From assembly GCA_023807065.1 (NCBI GenBank), contig JAJJLU010004697.1:1-10279 (forward strand): 10,279 bases of DNA, given 5' to 3'. Within the stretch, counting starts at the first letter, position 1, and each line of letters starts with the position of its first letter. Of the stretch, positions 1 to 6,860 are shown one piece after another. Position numbers and translations under genes: made by a program. The DNA comes from Isotricha intestinalis. Taxonomy: Eukaryota; Ciliophora; Litostomatea; Vestibuliferida; Isotrichidae. The notes beneath the pieces were generated by a model. The model was not told where the DNA came from. It worked only from the letters and a program-made list of their open reading frames with translations, and did no database searches.

Positions 1-1
1 A

Positions 2-1111
2 ACTCTTTCATTAAATATAAATTGTGATAAAGGAATATATGATAATGGATATTTAAAAAAAGTAATAATAAGTAATAGAGTTAATTTTACAAAAGATGTG
101 AAAGAAATAGAAAATGGAGCTTGTGAATTTGATTTTTCAAATAATAATTATTTATATACAGATACTTTAAATTTACCTTTATTAAATGAAAGTGTAATAA
201 CTTTTTTTATAAAACCAAATGCATTTTTTAATGATACAGAGAGATCTAAAGAAAGACCTTTTATATCATTAATTAAAGATTATCAAAAATCTTTTCTAAA
301 TATAACAATTAAAGAAAATACTTATATAAAAATAAAAATACAATATACAGAAGAAGAAGAAGAAGAAAAAGAAGAATATTTAATATATTCATCAGAATCA
401 CATGATATATTAAATTGGACTTTTATAGTAATAACATTAATGGAAGAAGAAATAAAAATATATGTGAACGGAACATATAATTCAAAATTCAAATTATCAT
501 TAAATCCAAATTTTTTTTCGGAATTCGATCATTTTTACATAGGAGGCAATACAAACGATAATTCTTCTTATCACGGTTCTTTAGATGAAATAAATATATA
601 TAATATGATAAATTTCAAAGATGAAATAACAGAAGAAAGAATAAGAAATTTATATATAAATTCATTATGTAGAAAAGGTAAATATTATAATGAAACATTA
701 GAGAAATGTGATGATTGTGAAATAGAAAATTGTGTAAATTGTTATAATAAAAATTATTGTATAAATTGTTCAAATGGTTATTTATTTAATACTACTAATA
801 AAAAGTGTGAATGTCAGAGAGATAATTGTAAAGAATGTAATGAAAATGGAGAATGTATAAATTGCCTTAATGGATTTCATATTAATGAAAGAATGAATTG
901 CGAAAAAAATGATTGCTCAAAACTTGACCATTGCCTTAATTGCTATAGTGAAGAGATTTGCTATGAATGTAATGGAAAATATGAATTAAAAAAAGGAAAA
1001 TGTAAACCCTTTCAAAAAGCTATTATTGGTGTTATTATTGTTTATATAGCTACTGTTATTGTTATTTGGATTGTTGTTATTGTTGTTTTAAGACCTAGAT
1101 TAATGAAATAA
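2..1111 (+). CDS. LamG-like, cysteine-rich type I membrane protein (5' partial)
   Basis: The frame is open from the left edge, so the start and any signal peptide lie outside the window; the stop is TAA at 1109-1111. Seen: a region at about 110-655 resembles a concanavalin A-like/LamG-3 domain, with the typical late motifs YIGGNT and GSLDEINIYN followed by EITEERIRNLY. A furin-like/growth-factor-receptor-type stretch of about 20 cysteines follows (about 665-1010, CxxC and CxNC pairs). Then comes one membrane span (GVIIVYIATVIVIWIVVIVV) and a short RPRLMK tail. Inferred: a surface protein with a carbohydrate- or ligand-binding ectodomain and almost no cytoplasmic part. Such Cys-rich proteins form large families in ciliates and other protists. 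A Glu-rich low-complexity run interrupts the LamG domain. Ligand and process cannot be read from the sequence. It converges on the ATG8 remnant with about 50 bp between them. Confidence 0.8.
   Translation, partial: TLSLNINCDKGIYDNGYLKKVIISNRVNFTKDVKEIENGACEFDFSNNNYLYTDTLNLPLLNESVITFFIKPNAFFNDTERSKERPFISLIKDYQKSFLNITIKENTYIKIKIQYTEEEEEEKEEYLIYSSESHDILNWTFIVITLMEEEIKIYVNGTYNSKFKLSLNPNFFSEFDHFYIGGNTNDNSSYHGSLDEINIYNMINFKDEITEERIRNLYINSLCRKGKYYNETLEKCDDCEIENCVNCYNKNYCINCSNGYLFNTTNKKCECQRDNCKECNENGECINCLNGFHINERMNCEKNDCSKLDHCLNCYSEEICYECNGKYELKKGKCKPFQKAIIGVIIVYIATVIVIWIVVIVVLRPRLMK
350..376 (+). repeat. GAA microsatellite inside the LamG domain
   Basis: A run of GAA/AAG triplets encodes a Glu-rich tract (EEEEEEKEE) within the LamG-like region of the upstream gene. 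It stays in frame and probably forms a surface loop. Its length may vary between alleles. Confidence 0.75.
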
Positions 1112-1163
1112 AAATTATTATTTTTAAATACTAACTTTTATAATAATGCAAAATTTTTAGGAA

Positions 1164-1552
1164 TTATTTGTATAAATTTTTTTTTTCTTTATTTTTTCCC
1201 CAAACTAATTCAGATGAATATTTAATATAAAGAAAACTATCATTAAAATTTTTATATTTTTCATAAGCTTCTTTCATTAAATTATCTTAACCTATTTGAT
1301 AAACTCCATTAAATAACAAATAAAAAGATTCTTTCTCTCCGATTGTCATTCTAGTATTTAACATATTATAAAATTGTTTAACTGTTAAATCTAATTGAAC
1401 TAAATATTTTTTTTATCTATTTCTTGAATTTTACTTTTTGGAGCTTTTTCACAAATTATTGGAATTTTATCTGGAAATTGTATTCTTACTCTTTCACATT
1501 CTTCTTTTCTCCTTTTTATGTTTGGAAATTATTTTTGATATTTAAATTCCAT
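1164..1552 (-). pseudogene. ATG8: ATG8/GABARAP-family ubiquitin-like protein, broken copy
   Basis: Read on the minus strand from the ATG at 1552, this encodes an ATG8-like protein of normal length: MEFKYQK at the N-terminus, RRKEECERVRIQFPDKIP, IICEKAPKSKIQEIDKK, YLVQLDLTVKQFY, FLYIKYSSELVWG. The Gly after VW matches the one ATG4 exposes and lipid conjugation uses; a short KNKEKKNLYK tail follows. ATG8 proteins are conjugated to phosphatidylethanolamine on autophagosomal membranes. Three lesions break it: an in-frame TAA at 1529-1531 (codon 8); a missing base in the A-run (T8 at 1407-1414 on the plus strand), where nine bases would restore the family's DKKKYLV; and a TAA at 1287-1289. Both TAA codons sit where Gln would fit, so CAA-to-TAA transitions are likely. 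Conservation elsewhere is high, so the decay looks recent. Alternatives are sequencing error at the homopolymer or unusual decoding; two nonsense codons plus a frameshift make a pseudogene most likely. Confidence 0.82.
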
Positions 1553-1823
1553 TTATTTTTATTTTTTATTTTTTTATCATTTTTTTTTATTTTTGTTAGA
1601 TATATATTAAAATTCTTATTATTTTTCTTATATAATCTTTAATAAACAAAACAATTATGTTCTTATAAAAACATGAAAAAATTAAATAACAAATCAAAAA
1701 TAAAAAAAATAAAAGTTAAAAGAAATAATGCCAAAATTCTCAAAATAAAAAAAATTAAAAAAATTAAAATTTTTTTTTATAATACATCAAAATGAAAAAA
1801 TTTATATATTTCAAGAATAAAAA
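1553..1823. other. Intergenic spacer between ATG8 remnant and CEP19-like gene
   Basis: This divergent spacer is about 90% A+T. The ATG8-proximal side is T-rich on the plus strand and the CEP19 side is A-rich, so both genes have A-rich leaders. I see no open frame, RNA gene or distinct promoter element. Confidence 0.5.
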
Positions 1824-2369
1824 ATGGCATCGACAGAAATTCAACATCCTTCAAATAAATTAAATCCAACAGATTACATTCCAAAAAGATTTGGATTAGC
1901 ATATAATCCTCCTCAAATAGTAGTAGAATATCAAAAGCCATCATCAGGTAAATTATATCATCACAAAATAAAATTACATAAATTATCTCCTAAATCAAAA
2001 ATATCTGAAATAATAGAAGATATATATAAAAATCATAATCTTTATCTTAATCATCAAAAAGTAAATAAAGCTCAAATAATTCAATTAGTAGAAAAATTAA
2101 GAGAAAAATATCTTAAATATAATAATAATAATAATAATGAAGATGATGTTTATTTAAAAAGAAAAAAAAGTCTGAAATATGATATTGGAACTAACGACAA
2201 TTATAATGGTTTAAGTACTGAAGAATTAAATGCTAAAAAAGCTTATATGGATAAATATTTTGATAAACATAATATTAAAGTTGGAGATAAGGAATTTCAA
2301 TATGATATTAGAAAAGATTTTGATAATAATGGAAATGCTGAATGGGATGAGGATGATGAAGAAATATAA
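1824..2369 (+). CDS. CEP19: CEP19-like centrosomal/basal-body protein
   Basis: The 181-aa product matches CEP19 over its length (the human protein is about 165 aa). The N-terminal block has FGLAYNPPQIVVEYQ then GKLYHHKIKLHKL (residues 23-53), as CEP19 has FQPPAIILIY and GKIRQRIMPV. A helical middle (54-96) precedes a C-terminal block LSTEELNAKKAYMDKYFDKH (130-149) and FQYDIRKDF (158-166), ending in the acidic WDEDDEEI. In animals CEP19 sits at the mother centriole/basal body with FOP and CEP350 and recruits RABL2, which promotes entry of intraflagellar transport trains into the cilium. A poly-Asn insertion (residues 100-105) separates the two blocks. The ATG at 1824 follows an A-rich leader and is the obvious start; the stop is TAA. 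This gene is the best evidence that the organism is ciliated or flagellated. Confidence 0.85.
   Translation: MASTEIQHPSNKLNPTDYIPKRFGLAYNPPQIVVEYQKPSSGKLYHHKIKLHKLSPKSKISEIIEDIYKNHNLYLNHQKVNKAQIIQLVEKLREKYLKYNNNNNNEDDVYLKRKKSLKYDIGTNDNYNGLSTEELNAKKAYMDKYFDKHNIKVGDKEFQYDIRKDFDNNGNAEWDEDDEEI
2121..2138 (+). repeat. (AAT)6 microsatellite in CEP19-like gene
   Basis: Six perfect AAT triplets encode Asn residues 100-105 in the linker between the conserved blocks. Such in-frame AAT/Asn tracts are common in A+T-rich protist genomes. Confidence 0.8.
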
Positions 2370-2649
2370 ATTTTTATTTTTAGATAATTATTAATTTTTC
2401 ATTAATTAAGTTTATTTACATAAATTATTCTATTTGTATTTTATTTGAATAATTAAAAAAAATATTAATATTTTTTTTAAATGTTCATTAAGATATTTAT
2501 AAAATTTAATATATAACTAATAAATTAAACAATACATATTCTTTTATTTAATACATAATTTATATTTACCTATGTTTTTTAACTTTTTTACTTTGATTTT
2601 TAACAAAATAATATTTAAAAAAATTTCCTATTTTAGTAATTTAAAATTA
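2370..2649. other. Convergent intergenic spacer, nothing recognised
   Basis: This spacer of about 280 bp lies between the 3' ends of the CEP19-like and PUF genes. It is extremely A+T-rich with several homopolymers and must hold the 3' UTRs and poly(A) signals of both genes. No coding similarity or structured RNA was recognised on either strand. Confidence 0.5.
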
Positions 2650-4140
2650 TTACATAAAGGTATTCATATTATTTATATAATTATTATTATAATTGTTCAA
2701 ATATTGAATATCTATATTTCCCATAAATGCAATATTGTTATTACTAAAATTATTCATCATATTTCTATTAATAATAGGATAATTCATTTGAAATTGATTT
2801 GGATTAAAAAATTGAGTGTTATTAAACATTATATTATTTATATTTACTAAATTATTATTACTTATATTATTATTCATCAAATTATTATTTATCATTTTCA
2901 TATTTTTATTTTTTTTCTTTGTCAAATTACCTTTATTGTTATTTTTAACATAAGTATTTAATTCAGGAAAAGATGATAATAATTTATTATATAATTTGTG
3001 ACCAAAAGATAAATTCATTAAATTATCCAGAAGAGGAGCAACGATATTAAAAAATTTACTTTTAAAAGGTTCTTTAGATAAAATCATTACTTTTTGTAAA
3101 ACATAATTTCCATACATATCAAATAAAAGACTTTTAATTAATTTTTCTTCACAAAATTTTTCGATGAATAAATTTTTAGTATTTTCATCACAACAATCTA
3201 AACATTTTTCAATAACATTGGAGGAAAATTTTTGTGAAGAAAATTTAGGAATATCATATAATAAATTTAAAGCAATAATTTTATTAACATCATAATCTTT
3301 AATATTAATAACATATTGAACAACATAATTTCCAAATTGATCAGTAAATAAACCAAAAGATTGATTAGCAATAGTATTTAATAAAAGTTTTTTTTGATTA
3401 TGATTAGAATATTCAATGCATTTTTGTAAAGCAAAGCAGGAATGTTTTTTAGTTGCTAATTCAAAAATATTATCACAAAGAAATTTAATAATAAAATCAT
3501 TTTTAGGTGATTTAACTAATGAAACATATTTAATTATTATATGAGAAGCATTTGGATCAATAATAAAATCTTTTAAATTTGGATTTAATAATAATGTATA
3601 ATAATTAAGTAAATTATCATTATTTATTATTTTCTCAAAAATTTTTTGAATTACTCTTGTTCCATGTTGATTTAATGATAATAAACGAAATTGATTTGAA
3701 ATTTTATTATATAATATTTCTTCTAATTCTTCTAATTTTAAATATTCAATAACTTTTTGAATGAAATAATTACCAAATTGATCATTTGACAATTCAATTA
3801 TTTTATCTTTTATTTTAGGATATATTAATTCTACAATTTTTGGATTTTCTAATATTTTTTTTTGAAGTATTCTACATTCATTTTGTTCTTTACATAAATT
3901 TATACAATTATCTATTAATTCTTTATCTAAGTAATTATTATTATTTTGGTAATTTATTTCATTGTTAAATTGATTTTGATGGTAAAAAATTTGAGGAATG
4001 TTGTTATTTAAATTTAAAATGTTTAATCTATTTGATAATAATTCTATATTATTTGAATTATTTGAGTTTTTAATATTTGAATTTATATTTTTTGAAGTGT
4101 TATAATTTTCAAAATGTTTTTCTATATTAAAATAATTCAT
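2650..4140 (-). CDS. Pumilio/PUF-family RNA-binding protein
   Basis: The 496-aa product carries eight Puf repeats between about residues 75 and 395. The RNA-contacting helix motifs in order are: R1 ECRILQ (88-93), R2 GNYFIQ (123-128), R3 GTRVIQ (160-165), R4 ASHIII (198-203), R5 SCFALQ (234-239), R6 GNYVVQ (270-275), R7 SSNVIE (306-311), R8 GNYVLQ (344-349). By the established PUF code, R8, R7 and R6 (NYQ, SNE, NYQ) read U, G and U, so the core UGU recognition is intact. PUF proteins bind 3' UTRs and repress or localise mRNAs in the cytoplasm. The Asn-rich N-terminus (1-75) and Asn/Met-rich C-terminus (about 400-496) are low complexity and may drive self-association. The ATG at 4140 is the first after an in-frame stop; the end is a tandem TAA TAA. 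No intron is needed. The next gene upstream on the same strand ends 87 bp away. Confidence 0.93.
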   Translation of the reverse strand: MNYFNIEKHFENYNTSKNINSNIKNSNNSNNIELLSNRLNILNLNNNIPQIFYHQNQFNNEINYQNNNNYLDKELIDNCINLCKEQNECRILQKKILENPKIVELIYPKIKDKIIELSNDQFGNYFIQKVIEYLKLEELEEILYNKISNQFRLLSLNQHGTRVIQKIFEKIINNDNLLNYYTLLLNPNLKDFIIDPNASHIIIKYVSLVKSPKNDFIIKFLCDNIFELATKKHSCFALQKCIEYSNHNQKKLLLNTIANQSFGLFTDQFGNYVVQYVINIKDYDVNKIIALNLLYDIPKFSSQKFSSNVIEKCLDCCDENTKNLFIEKFCEEKLIKSLLFDMYGNYVLQKVMILSKEPFKSKFFNIVAPLLDNLMNLSFGHKLYNKLLSSFPELNTYVKNNNKGNLTKKKNKNMKMINNNLMNNNISNNNLVNINNIMFNNTQFFNPNQFQMNYPIINRNMMNNFSNNNIAFMGNIDIQYLNNYNNNYINNMNTFM

Positions 4141-4227
4141 TTCATTTTGATAATTGTTTTTTTCTCTTTTGTTTCTATTATTATCATTATTTTTTAAATA
4201 ACTATTTTTTGTTATATAATTAATTTA

Positions 4228-4772
4228 CTAATTATATCTATTTGAGTTTGAATAGAAATTTTCTTCTTTTGAAATATTATTTTGACTTTCTGTTGTTAAA
4301 AAATCAGATTTTAAAATATAATTTTTGCTTAAATTCAAAAAAGAATTTTCATGGGATAAATTAAAAATATCATTTCCTTCTTTTTTTTTTTTATTTTCGT
4401 TTTTTTTCTTATTAAAAATAAATAAATATATTTTACATATTCATTATCAATAACAAATGAAATATCTTTTTGAATATAATCTTCAGCTTTTGAAAAACTT
4501 TCTTTTAAAGAACCTATACTTTGGCTTTTTAAATCAATTTTACTAATTTCAAAAGAATCACTCAAATTAATTTTTTCTTTATTCCAATCATTTATAATTT
4601 TATTATTTTCTGTTTTTATTTCTTTTTTATTATCTAATATTTTATTATTTAAATGTAATATACTTTTTTTATTTGCATTCATTATATTTTCAATTTCATT
4701 TATTCTTTCTTCTTTAATTGAATCATTTGAAGAATCAATTTCTTTTTGAATTATATTATATGATAATATCAT
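4228..4772 (-). CDS. Small coiled-coil protein, one 29-nt intron (unknown function)
   Basis: This is a spliced model: exon 1 4772-4437 (112 codons), intron 4436-4408, exon 2 4407-4228, ending TAG followed at once by TAA; the product is 171 aa. Exon 1 is rich in Lys, Glu, Asn and Ile with heptad-like spacing, predicting coiled coil (about residues 1-65). A Ser-rich segment with SQSIGSLKESFSKAEDYIQ follows. Exon 2 starts with a Lys/Asn run and continues in a hydrophilic Ser/Asn/Glu-rich frame (NDIFNLSHENSFLNLSK). Without splicing the frame instead runs into a hydrophobic and then Lys-rich end, which looks non-coding. The ATG at 4772 is the first after an in-frame TAA seven codons upstream. There is no signal peptide or membrane span. 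I do not recognise a family. It lies head-to-head with the phosphatase gene across 482 bp and tail-to-head with the PUF gene. Confidence 0.6.
4408..4436 (-). other. Micro-intron of 29 nt
   Basis: On the minus strand it begins GTAAAATATA and ends TTTTAATAAG, about 93% A+T, phase 0. Removing it joins two frames of matching composition and ends at a sensible tandem stop. Its first six bases match the other intron in this window (GTAAAA). The AAG acceptor is less usual than TAG, so the exact 3' border is the weakest point. Confidence 0.65.
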
Positions 4773-5254
4773 TTTTTTTCTTTTATTGATTTATATAAAA
4801 TAATTTAATTATTATATATTTAATATTCATTTTGTAAACTTTTAATTATTTTTTTCAAATCAACAAGAAAATATTATTTTAATTTTTTTAAATTATTTAT
4901 ATAAAGTTTATTTTCTGAGGACTAAAATCATATATTTTTCTTTTATAATCTCAATTAAAATATTTGAAACGAGTAATTCAAAAAATTTTATTATTTTTAT
5001 CTATATTAATTATAATTTGAATAATTATTTTATAAAATTAAAACACATTAAAAACTTAATTTATATATTAAAGTTTAATTATTATTTATTGTTTAAAAAG
5101 TTGTTTATTTTTAGAAGAGAACTTTCAGTAATCTTAATCTTGTATACATTTTAGTTCCTTTATAGGGTTTTTATTTGTTTTTTTTCCTTTTCAGGGAAAA
5201 AATTAAAAAAAATAAGTAATATTTTAAATAATTAATATTTAAAAACAAAAAAAT
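4773..5254. promoter_or_regulatory. Divergent intergenic region with a less A+T-rich patch
   Basis: This 482-bp spacer is the largest in the window and must carry promoters for the coiled-coil gene (-) and the phosphatase gene (+). Most of it is nearly pure A/T. Two patches stand out: about 4913-4975 (TTTTCTGAGGACTAAAATCA and onward) and about 5111-5200 (about 25% G+C by count). The second contains GT...AG-like strings and ends in a pyrimidine tract plus CAG. No ATG-started frame of useful length and no tRNA or known snRNA was recognised. Confidence 0.45.
5180..5202 (+). promoter_or_regulatory. Hairpin overlapping a splice-acceptor-like tract
   Basis: TTTTTTCC (5180-5187) can pair with GGAAAAAA (5195-5202) around the loop TTTTCAG, giving an 8-bp stem. 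The same bases form a textbook polypyrimidine-CAG acceptor about 60 nt before the phosphatase ATG, with no ATG between. It could be the 3' end of a 5'-UTR intron, a trans-splice acceptor, or chance in T-rich DNA. Confidence 0.3.
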
Positions 5255-6646
5255 ATGTTCTCAATATTCCTCCTTCTCCCATTTTTAATAAAATTATCAA
5301 AATCAGAAAAAAAGCCAACATTCGTTTTCGAATTATTTCGTCATGGAGCAAGAGGTCCAATAACATTAGATAGTGAATCAAAAGACACATTTGGAGAGAA
5401 ATGGAACAGTCCAGAACAACTAACATCAGTAGGTCGAAGAATGCATTATATATTAGGATATAGAAATCATGAAAGATATGTAGAACAATTAAATTTCTTA
5501 TCAAAAACTTTTAATCCACATGAAATATATATTATATCATCTGATATTAATAGAACTATTGAAAGTGCTCTTTGTCAATTACAAGGTTTATATCCTCCTA
5601 ATGATGATTATGCTATTAAATTAAATGAGAATCAATTAAAATTTGCTGAGCCTCCTATTCAAAATAAAAGTGATAAAATTAATAATGAAATTAAAAAATT
5701 AAATGATATTTATGCACCTTTACCTTATTTCATTTCTACTGGTCCCTTACATATTTTCCATGAATTAGAAAGAAGATTTAATGTTTATGACTCATTTGAT
5801 TGTTATAATACTGTTAGACCTATTAAAGAAAAAAATTTAGATATTCAAGAAATAAAAGATATTGAAAATGAATTTAATTTAAAATATACTAATTCATTTA
5901 ATTTATTTTTAAAACAAATTGGGAATTATTCTTTTCCAAATATTGTAACAATATGTGATCAATTTACAAGTGATTATATTGATGGAAGAAATTTATCATA
6001 TTTATCAGATTATAAATTAAATATATTAGAATTTAATGAATTTTGTGGTAGAGTAGCTGATGTTGATTTTATATATTATTTATATGGAGATAAAAATAGA
6101 GAAGTTAATAGAATTTCAGTAAGTCCTATGTTAAGCGAAATGTTAGTTTATTTAAAAAATAGAGTAAATTCTGAATTAAATAAAGAAGATATTGATAGTA
6201 ATTTAAATATTTTTTCAAATCCTAAATTTATTATGATTTCTGGTCATGATTCTACAATAAGTGGAGTTGAAGTTTTTATGAATTTTACTTTTAATTCAAT
6301 TAAAAAATATATTAGACCTACTTTTGCTTCCAGTTTATTTTTCGAAGTTTATAGTAAAGATAATGCTTCTTCTATTAATGATTATGAAGTTCATTATATT
6401 ATTAACGATGAAGAACTTGCTGTTTTCCAATTAAATGAATTTATTGATAAAATTGAAGGAAATTTATGGAATAAAGAACAAATCTCAGATTTTTGTAAAT
6501 TTAATAGTAGTGATAATGATTCTAAAACTATTTGGATTATTGTTTTAAGTATTATTTCTGGTATTTTACTTATTTGTGTTATTGTTTTATTCGTTAGATT
6601 AAAAAAAAAACAAGATCTGAGAATTACTAAATTAATTGAAAGTTAG
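5255..6646 (+). CDS. Histidine acid phosphatase, type I membrane protein
   Basis: The 463-aa protein belongs to the branch-2 histidine phosphatase superfamily (prostatic/lysosomal acid phosphatase type). Seen: the catalytic motif RHGARGP (residues 29-35, phospho-accepting His30); QLTSVGRRMHYILG (55-68), matching the family's LTxxG...LG segment; SSDINRTIESA (95-105) with the conserved active-site Arg100; and SGHDSTI (329-335), supplying the proton-donor His-Asp pair. A hydrophobic N-terminus (FSIFLLLPFLIKL) acts as signal peptide. A C-terminal span (about 426-447) and a short basic tail RLKKKQDLRITKLIES anchor it, the layout of lysosomal acid phosphatase. It should hydrolyse phosphomonoesters at acid pH in lysosomes or food vacuoles or at the cell surface; the substrate is unknown. 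All catalytic residues are present and the length is normal (family about 400-450 aa). The stop is TAG. The ATG directly precedes the signal peptide after an A-rich leader. Confidence 0.94.
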   Translation: MFSIFLLLPFLIKLSKSEKKPTFVFELFRHGARGPITLDSESKDTFGEKWNSPEQLTSVGRRMHYILGYRNHERYVEQLNFLSKTFNPHEIYIISSDINRTIESALCQLQGLYPPNDDYAIKLNENQLKFAEPPIQNKSDKINNEIKKLNDIYAPLPYFISTGPLHIFHELERRFNVYDSFDCYNTVRPIKEKNLDIQEIKDIENEFNLKYTNSFNLFLKQIGNYSFPNIVTICDQFTSDYIDGRNLSYLSDYKLNILEFNEFCGRVADVDFIYYLYGDKNREVNRISVSPMLSEMLVYLKNRVNSELNKEDIDSNLNIFSNPKFIMISGHDSTISGVEVFMNFTFNSIKKYIRPTFASSLFFEVYSKDNASSINDYEVHYIINDEELAVFQLNEFIDKIEGNLWNKEQISDFCKFNSSDNDSKTIWIIVLSIISGILLICVIVLFVRLKKKQDLRITKLIES

Positions 6647-6860
6647 ATATTTTATATTCTATTAGTTTATTTTAAAAATATATTTTTGCTTTTTAAAAAA
6701 ATGCTTAAAAAATTTTTTTGGATTTTAAATAAAATAATTATCTATTTATTTAATTGTTGAATTATTTTTTTTCTTTATTATTGCTTTTATCTTTAAATCT
6801 TTATTTTCTTTTAGAATATATTTTTATTGATATAATTAATTTTTTATCTTAAATAGATTG

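Noticed and set aside
1164..1552. ATG8 as an intact gene with introns removing the stops
   Set aside because: No GT...AG pair of suitable size removes either TAA without deleting conserved ATG8 residues, and the frameshift would remain.
1424..1642. Plus-strand open frame of 72 codons rich in Phe
   Set aside because: It is antisense to the ATG8 remnant and its T-rich leader; the Phe-rich product only reflects T homopolymers.
1657..1674. Inverted repeat ATGTT...AACAT between ATG8 remnant and CEP19-like gene
   Set aside because: A 5-bp stem in DNA this A/T-rich is expected by chance.
2572..2850. Plus-strand open frame of 92 codons
   Set aside because: It overlaps the Asn-rich 3' end of the PUF gene on the opposite strand; Ile/His-rich composition is the antisense shadow of Asn codons.
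4335..4436. Unspliced continuation of the coiled-coil gene as its real C-terminus
   Set aside because: It gives a hydrophobic stretch then Lys run from intron and homopolymer translation; the spliced frame has normal composition and a tandem stop.
5232..5504. Minus-strand open frame of 90 codons over the phosphatase start
   Set aside because: Antisense to the signal peptide and catalytic motif of a clear phosphatase gene; no independent evidence.
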